Source: Pseudolactococcus raffinolactis NBRC 100932 (GTDB taxonomy: Bacteria; Bacillota; Bacilli; Lactobacillales; Streptococcaceae). Taken from it: a stretch of DNA of 42,446 nucleotides. The DNA lies in NCBI RefSeq assembly GCF_001591765.1, contig NZ_BCVN01000013.1, positions 1 to 42,446 on the forward strand, in the 5' to 3' direction. The position numbers and the translations under genes are program-made. Positions within the stretch are counted from its first letter, which is position 1. Each line of letters starts with the position of its first letter. The notes under the pieces are model-generated. The model had not been told where the DNA came from. It worked only from the letters and a program-made list of their open reading frames with translations, and did no database searches. This document shows, one piece after another, positions 36,381 to 42,446 of the stretch.

Positions 36381-36444
36381 ATTGTAACCGTTTACAAGTT
36401 TTAGGTAAATAAAAGTCTTGACACAATAATCTGTGTCAAGACTT
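36381..36444 (-). promoter_or_regulatory. mtlA promoter with MtlR-type operator and cre; also rlmA terminator
   Basis: Minus strand, in order: perfect palindrome AAGTCTTGACACA-N6-TGTGTCAAGACTT (36444-36413); -35 TTTACC (36409-36404); 17 bases; -10 TACAAT (36386-36381). The cre TGTAAACGGTTACA (36396-36383) overlaps the -10 and fits the consensus fully. The palindrome contains TTGACACA / TGTGTCAA, the MtlR-type half-sites. Followed by TTTTATTT, it would also end rlmA transcription, whose stop codon it overlaps. Confidence 0.8.
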
Positions 36445-37263
36445 ATAACCTTGTAAAATTTGAACGTGAATCGTTGCTTTTTTTGGCGGGTTTTTAGCAA
36501 TTTCTAGCTTGTCTGTCTCAGAAATTCGCCATTCTAAGGGACTCATGGATAAAAAATCTTGTCGCTGTTGTTCTGGCAAGTCAAATTCATAGTGGATTTC
36601 CTTTTGCGTAAAGTCTGGGAAATTTTCTGAAAATTTTGCTAGAACATCACCATTATCGTAATCTACGGGTAAACCAAAAGCTGAGCGCAGTTCCTGTAGA
36701 TAATAACGGTCTGGGATGACCTTAATCACCTGACCACCATGTGACAAAACGCGATCGAACTCTCGATAGTTAGACGGTGTGAAGATGTTCAGCACAGTCG
36801 CCATACTTTGATCGGCAAAGGGAAGGTTGGTCAGATCCGACAGGCTAAAGAAGGCCTGCAACTCGGTCAAATCCGTGGCCATGTTGACACCGTCTAGGGC
36901 GATGTCGAAACCGAATTTATGGCCAGAGACGTCCAGCAGCTCTAGAAAACTCCCCTCGCCACTGCCGACATCGAGCAGATTGCCAGGTGTGAGCTGATGC
37001 TGAATGGCGTTTAGGACGGGTGCGTACATGCCGGCTTGGATCAGATTGCGACGTGGTTCAAACATCTTGCGCGTGTAGTGGGTGGTATCTGGTTTGATCG
37101 TCAGGAAATTCACCACGCCTTTTTTGCTGAGATTGTAGGTGTGGCGATTGTCACAGATTAGGGCGTATCCATCTAGTCGAAAAGAGGTGTGACACAGGGG
37201 ACATCTTAGTAGATCTATATTTTGCGCCAAATATTGGGCGGCTTTATCAATTTTCTTTAACAT
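36436..37263 (-). CDS. rlmA: 23S rRNA (guanine-N1)-methyltransferase RlmA
   Basis: Methylates a guanine (745/748 region) in 23S rRNA; 275 residues. An N-terminal zinc finger is formed by LRCPLCHTSFRLDGYALICD and NRHTYNLSKKGVVNFL (CxxC...C...H). The SAM-binding motif LLDVGSGEGSFLE and motif VLNIFTPSNYREFDRVLSH follow. In Gram-positives the RlmA(II) subgroup modifies G748 and influences tylosin-type macrolide response; subgroup assignment is by phylogeny, not by what I can see. Its start overlaps the end of the HepT-like gene by 17 bases. Confidence 0.92.
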   Translation of the reverse strand: MLKKIDKAAQYLAQNIDLLRCPLCHTSFRLDGYALICDNRHTYNLSKKGVVNFLTIKPDTTHYTRKMFEPRRNLIQAGMYAPVLNAIQHQLTPGNLLDVGSGEGSFLELLDVSGHKFGFDIALDGVNMATDLTELQAFFSLSDLTNLPFADQSMATVLNIFTPSNYREFDRVLSHGGQVIKVIPDRYYLQELRSAFGLPVDYDNGDVLAKFSENFPDFTQKEIHYEFDLPEQQRQDFLSMSPLEWRISETDKLEIAKNPPKKATIHVQILQGYKS

Positions 37264-37579
37264 ATTCTTTTCTAGTATATTCCAATCGTTTCATTAATTT
37301 ATCACGAAGTAATGGTAGTGTATGAGACAGCATCAGGATTTCCGGACTAACCGTCTCAATGATATCTCCAAGTTTAAAGTGCTGAACTTCATAGGTAATA
37401 AAAGTACGAAATTGATCAACTGATGTCCAGTCTACCTCTGGAAAGGCGGCTTTTGTTTCCTCTGATATGTCATCTAAATTATAGGCGATATGCTCCAGAA
37501 ATACCAGATAGTCAATATCTATCTTTTGCCCCTGTGTTTTTTTAACTAGCTGAATATGGTCTAGCATCAAATTTGCCAT
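37247..37579 (-). CDS. HepT-like (DUF86) protein, catalytic motif degenerate
   Basis: 110 residues from ATG 37579 (MANLMLDHIQLVKKTQGQKI), with GAAGG about 11 bases upstream; an earlier TTG at 37609 overlaps a TATAAT box and is unlikely. The helical pattern and the segment FPEVDWTSVDQFRTFITYEV, then DIIETVSPEILMLSHTLPLL match HepT/DUF86 proteins (P-x-x-W...R-N-x4-H-x-Y). Here the histidine of R-x4-6-H-x-Y is a tyrosine, so the ribonuclease site looks lost. No MntA nucleotidyltransferase partner is adjacent; instead the gene overlaps rlmA. It is therefore probably not an active toxin. Confidence 0.6.
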   Translation of the reverse strand: MANLMLDHIQLVKKTQGQKIDIDYLVFLEHIAYNLDDISEETKAAFPEVDWTSVDQFRTFITYEVQHFKLGDIIETVSPEILMLSHTLPLLRDKLMKRLEYTRKEYVKEN

Positions 37580-37704
37580 ATATAAATCAGCCTTCAAATA
37601 ATTATACAACTAAAAACACCTTTTCTTTTCACTATACTTTCTTCTTATAATATTATAGCATACGATAACTTTTCTTTAACCCTAGAATAAATACGATATC
37701 GTTA

Positions 37705-37735
37705 GAAAAAGACTACCCATATGAGTTAGCCTTTT
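37705..37735 (-). terminator. terminator of the surface protein gene
   Basis: Minus-strand hairpin AAAAGGCTA / TAGTCTTTT (with G-U pair), extended by ACTC / GGG, followed by T. It lies 40 bases past the stop at 37775. Confidence 0.75.
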
Positions 37736-37774
37736 CCTTTTTATTTTTTAGTAAGGTTCGATACTATGATACCT

Positions 37775-40700
37775 TTACATTTCGTGTTTAAATGTTTTTT
37801 TATTTGCTTTATGCTTAATTCTTGTCAAAATCCCTACCAAAGAAACGATTAAACTCAAGAAGAAACCTATAGCGATCTGAGTTTCTCCTGTCATTGGCAG
37901 TGGCCGTCTTGGGTAGCCATCTGTTGATGGTAACTTAGGCTTATCTTCAAAATGAACAGTTTGGCCTTTATCATTAATATCTCTATGTGCTGCAACTTCC
38001 TTATCAGCAACCGTTTCTTTTAGCAATTCAAAAACAACAACATCTTTGTTAGCCAAATGAGTTGCATCTAGGGTGAAATCCAAACCAATACTACCCTTAG
38101 TTGTCACAGGCGTGAAAGACTTAGTTACCAAGACATCGTGACCAGTCACATCTTTCAAAGGCTGACCCGTTGCTTTATTCATTAAAGTACCAGTTAAAGT
38201 GTACTGTCTATCTGTAAAGAGATTTTCATAAGCTACTTCATCATGAACGGTGACTTCTTTTTCTAGAGAAAGTTGTTTATCCCCGTCCTCTGCATCTGTT
38301 GCAGTTGTTCCAATTTTAGGAGGGTTTAACCGATTTAAGATTTCTCCCAAAACAACTTTATTACCGTTTGCATCTTTCTGATAGAGATCCACTGCCACTA
38401 CAGAATCATTGTTTGTATCTGCTACTCTAAAATAGTAGTGTGTCGTGTCTAGAGCAAAATTTTCACCTGCGTTGCTTTCTTGGAAATAATATTCTCCTGC
38501 AGGTAATTTTTGATTGAGCTCGATCAGACCAGCCGCATTTGTCGTATAGTGTCTGATTAAGCTATTAGGTTTTAGAATAACTCCTAGACCTTGATTCGGT
38601 AAAAGTGGATTTCTTCCTTTTGGATAACCCATAATCGGGTCATTATTATAAAGACCAAATGTTTTATTCGCACCTGGTTGTTTGCCAATCACAGGTTTAT
38701 TATCGCTATCAAGGCCTGTGACGAGCTCCTCTAATTTTGGCAGAACGACTTTCACTGTTTGGCGATTATTATCAAATCTGTCAACCATTCCTGGTGTCCC
38801 AATATAGTCTTTGCCATTAAATGAAATTGACACAGGAATTTTCACATTTGAATCAAAGTATTGTCCAGCTGGTGCTTTCCTTTCAACGAGATAATAATCC
38901 CCAACATAGAGCGTACTTGTTGTCTGTGCCACACCAAGGGCATCTGTAGAAACGGTTGCTACTTTAGTGTCTTTACTGAATCTAGTCCCATCTGGTGCGA
39001 CACGAATTGTTTTGCCATCTGCCTCAGTTATGTCCTTGTCAACGTAAACATCAAATGTTGCACCTTCCCAACCTCTAATATGGTTCCAGATGAAATTCCA
39101 ATTTCCTTCTTCGCCTTCAATCCCCATCAAACTTTCAAAATATTTGGTTAATTGGATATATGATTTAGCAGGCTTATCATTAAATTGAACGGTGACAACA
39201 GGTACTTTATTGCCACCAATTGTTTCATGGACAATCGTACTTTCATCAACTGAAAAAACTAAGTCATTTAGGTTTATTTCGTAATTTTCAGGTGCAGTTA
39301 CTTCTGATATACGGTATCTATTCTTACCATAGGTCAATTCTTTCTGTAAGAAAATTTCTCCGCTAGCATCCGTTTTGAAGGTCGTCGTTAATTGAGCAGT
39401 ATTTTCTGGATCAACTTGTGTCACGTATTTGCCTTCTTGGATATCCCAAATTTTAAATTGAACACCTGCTAAAGGTATTTTCTTACCTGTTTCGGCATCC
39501 TTCTTCTCCAAACGGAGCTTGGCTTTAATAAGTGGATCTTCCACATTTATTACATTGGGCATAAGTATTGGTTTAGGCATGGCATTAATGTCTGACTGAC
39601 TATAATCCGCTTCATGATAGATATACCCTGTGACACTGTCTACTATTTTGACATGAACATTCGCACCATCATCAGTCATTGTGATGTCAATTGGATTGAT
39701 ATCGTAATAGCCTTCTTTACCTTTGGTTTCTGTTAACGTATAGTTACCATAAGGCATGTCAAAAGAAAAATAACCTTCTTGTTTGTCATAAGTTGCAGTT
39801 ACCGTTTTTTGAACAGGTGCATTTGTACCAGCTTTCGGTGTCAAGGTAAACTCTATCCCGTTGGCATTATTTTGATTCATCACAGTTTCATTCTGTGCTT
39901 TCTCAAGTTCTTTTTTCCCTCTTATTTTGAGTTTGATAACTTTTTCTTGACTCGTTGTCTGCGAAACAACGACAGATGTGTTTTGATCTGCATAAGCCAA
40001 ATTGACTGGATGTTTCGTTGTATCTATCTGCATGCCTTCCGGCGCTTCTATCTCTTGCCAATAGTAGTCACCCAAAGCAAGATGTCCGACACCAACTTTA
40101 TAACGATCATCAGTATCTTTGGATGTTTCAAGAACTATAGAATCATCAGTCGTTGTCACCTTTGTCCCATTGAGCAATGTTGGCGCAAATTTTGCATGCC
40201 AGAGGACTTTTGTTCCATCTGCATAATAAAGACTATACTTTGCACCTTTTAAACTTGCTTTCCCTTGGGGAATACTACCATTCTCATCATCAACTTTATT
40301 TAAAATTGTATTGCCAAAAACTTCTGTATCTGTTACTGACTGATTAACATCAAATACTGATGTGGTTTGATCTGTTGATTTAAGTTCAACTTTATAAACT
40401 GTCGGATCAATCAAAAAACCGTTTGGTGCCTTTGTTTCTTTGACATAATAAGTACCTAGGAGCAACTCACTAGAAACCGCATGCTCATCGCTTGTAGTCG
40501 TTTTAGCTTAACAAGATTATTTCCCTTGTCTTTAGCTTGTATTGATGCATTCGCATCAGTATAAACTGTATACTCTGCACCAACTAGTGAATAGTTAGCA
40601 TTAAATACCTTATCTCCTGCAAGCGAAGCATGCTTGGCTTGCTTGTCAATTGAAATTCTACCATACTGTTCATTATCTGGGTATTCTGTCATTACGACTG

Positions 40701-42123
40701 TATTGGTACCTGTCGAAGGTGGTAGTAAAACTTCTTTGATATCATCAGACAGTTTGTGTCCTTTAGGAGCGACAAGCTCTCGGATATAATAAGTTTTACC
40801 AGATACTAATTCGTTAGATTCTGGTGTCTCACCAGTTGCACCGGTTGTTAAAACTTGTAGAACATTCGCTTTATTTTGAGCATCTACTTTTGAAGCATAG
40901 ATACCGAACTGCGCCCCTTGATAGGTTTACTCACCGTTGTACGGTGTTAATGTATCAACTCCCACTTTTTTAATCTTTAGCTTACCCGTTAGTACAACAT
41001 CTGTACTAGTTGCACCAGATAAACTATCTCCGTTTGGCCCTTTTGTAACCATTGTTTGAGTAGACCCATCATAGTAGCGATAAAGTGCCGTGCTCGGGAA
41101 TCTCGTCGTTTTTAGACTTGCAGAAACCTTTCCGTTTCCTGTCAAAGTTAATGGACCAAATGACGTACCAACATTTACAGTCTTGGTTTTACTACCATCA
41201 GCAAAAGTTGCTGGACCGCTAAGTGTTGCTGTAATTTGTTCTCGATCTGTCACATAATTCGTTGCTTTATTGCCTTGATTCCATACTCTATAAGAAAAAT
41301 TAGCAACCGCTGTATTACCGACTTGCACAATCGGATTCACAACTAGACCATATGGTCCTTTATTTGCTTCTCCTAATGCATCTAGTTGTGCGTATAGCCC
41401 CGTCCTATCTTTTTCATTTGCATATATACCTGCAGCAGATAGTTTTTTAATACTATTATCTGTCTCCCAAGTATTGCTTTGATATAACTTATACTGATTA
41501 TTATGATAGGTTATATCAGTACGAAACGGATTCATCTCAAGCTCTGAATCGTGTACAATGATGCCAAGAGCACCTGCACGTCTTGCTCTCAAATCTCCTT
41601 CAGGTGTTTCTCCAACATAATCCATAAGCCACGCCACTTTAGCAATACTTGTTAAATAAGTATCTTCTGGATTATAGTCAGAAAGCGTCACCGTGTTCAT
41701 GTTTCCTCTATACTTACGAATACTTATTGTATCACCATCTTTAATCAGTTGGGCAGGTACATTCATATCCTGCGGATACTCTCCAATTGCTCTGCCAGAC
41801 CACGTACAATATGAACGGGGATCATTGAGTGAACCAGAGTAATAAGCACCCAATGTGGTGCGTGTTGGTGCCACACTTGAGCGATCATATCGAATCCCGT
41901 CATATAAGATTTCTTTTCCAACTCCTTTAGTCGTGTTCCCCGAATAAAAATCCGCTTGTGTATTACCAGCAGAATCACCAAAATCTCCTAGGGACGTAGT
42001 ATTATTCGTTTCAGCCACTACCTTTGATAGCGGACCTACTAAAGCCAACATCAAATTGAACAAAATAGTAACGAGCATTACCCCGTTGATTACCTTGTTC
42101 TTGTAATTATACATTTTTAACAT
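37775..42123 (-). pseudogene. giant LPXTG-anchored SpaA/VaFE surface protein, one stop and one frameshift
   Basis: Originally one gene of about 1,449 codons. It starts at ATG 42123 after GAGAGGGG with a signal peptide (INGVMLVTILFNLMLALVGP...VVAE). The N-terminal domain has a possible thioester-type cysteine (SYCTWSG). About seven SpaA-type isopeptide domains follow (e.g. GTYYVKETKAPNGF, YYWQEIEAPEGM). Near the C-terminus is a VaFE/ester-bond repeat (VVVFELLKETVADKEVAAHR, then DINDKGQTVHF), then the sorting signal LPMTGE, a membrane segment and a basic tail. Lesions: an in-frame TAA at 40927-40929 (codon 399), and a -1 frameshift at an A-run (40501-40504) that splits VKLK from TTSDEHAVSSELLLG. 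As read, the first 398 residues would be secreted without an anchor. Confidence 0.88.
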
Positions 42124-42446
42124 TTTTCCCCTCTCGCTGAATGCGGTAGTGTTGTCAGTTTTCAGAGCACAATCGTTAAATTTGTAATGCGTTGTAAATT
42201 AACTTTTTCTCAAGCACACAACAAAGCAAGCGCTTTCAACTTTGTCTTGTTACTTAAGATAAAACAAATTAATTTCTAATAGGCAAATTTACATTTTTAT
42301 TGAAGATACTGGATTGATACTGATAACCTTGTTATCTCACATGTTATATTTTATTTTTTATAACAATAGTCACATAACATGGATATTATAGCATAAAATC
42401 CAACTTTTTTCCTTTTTTTTTATAAAAAAAGTAATTTAAATGAAAA
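42124..42446 (-). promoter_or_regulatory. upstream region of the surface protein gene with cre-like site
   Basis: TGAAAGCGCTTGCT on the minus strand (42238-42225) matches cre at 13 of 14 positions and lies about 100 bases before the start, suggesting control by CcpA. Further upstream are a palindrome GATAAC-CTT-GTTATC (42322-42336) and an inverted pair CATGTTAT / ATAACATG (42340-42347, 42374-42381). A clear -35/-10 pair could not be fixed. No other gene is seen before the window end. Confidence 0.5.

Noticed and set aside
37247-37609. HepT-like gene as an active toxin-antitoxin module
   Set aside because: No MntA-type nucleotidyltransferase next to it and the catalytic histidine is missing.
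37775-40465. Domain repeats of the adhesin as a DNA tandem repeat
   Set aside because: The SpaA-type domains are similar only at protein level; no near-identical DNA repeats were seen.

Overview
The window looks like chromosomal DNA of a low-GC lactic acid bacterium, most likely a Lactococcus or close relative in the Streptococcaceae. This is inferred from gene content and order: pbp2B-recR-ddl as in streptococci, a ThiT thiamin transporter behind a TPP riboswitch, a YdbC-type PC4 protein, a CpsY/MtaR-like LysR regulator beside a methionine ABC transporter, an mtlA-mtlR-mtlF-mtlD mannitol operon, and CcpA (cre) sites. No tRNA, rRNA, CRISPR array, phage or intact insertion sequence was seen. 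Most genes lie on the minus strand.

Layout. 1-13.2 kb: murF, then a block of accessory genes (ABC-2 exporter with a broken permease, PAP2 phosphatase, beta-glucoside PTS permease with 6-phospho-beta-glucosidase and an RpiR regulator), then ddl, recR and pbp2B. In streptococci ddl and murF are adjacent, so the block looks inserted between them. 13.3-20.2 kb: gpmA, a LysR regulator with a large palindrome at its start, a YjbR/XRE pair, msrB, metQ-metN-metP and a short LDH-like dehydrogenase. 20.2-24.9 kb (mostly plus strand): TPP riboswitch-thiT, a DUF368 undecaprenyl-phosphate carrier, ybaK, a compact convergent locus that reads as a type I toxin-antitoxin system, bioY with a BirA-like operator, a DUF3397 gene, ydbC and an unassigned small gene. 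24.9-30.4 kb: nadR, a frameshifted ycxB-like gene, two U32 genes (trhP-like), a small membrane protein gene and tpiA. 30.5-36.4 kb: mannitol operon. 36.4-37.6 kb: rlmA and a HepT-like gene. 37.7-42.1 kb: a very large LPXTG surface protein gene with SpaA-type and VaFE domains.

The most interesting unexplained locus is 22,384-22,717. A 34-codon holin-like toxin ORF on the minus strand was not called as a gene because it starts with TTG. It faces a small RNA on the plus strand that has a consensus promoter (TTGACA-N17-TATAAT) and a strong terminator overlapping the end of the toxin ORF. This layout matches txpA/ratA- or par-like systems.

A second theme is gene decay. Four genes are interrupted by otherwise clean lesions: the ABC permease (one in-frame TAG), mtlR (one in-frame TAA between the HTH and the first PRD), the ycxB-like gene (single-base frameshift) and the surface protein (one in-frame TAA plus a frameshift in an A-run). 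Reading through each lesion restores a continuous family-like protein. They are therefore either recent pseudogenes of a niche-adapting strain or sequencing errors. In the mannitol operon, both mtlA and mtlF are preceded by the same module: an MtlR-type palindrome, a promoter and a cre site at identical spacing.
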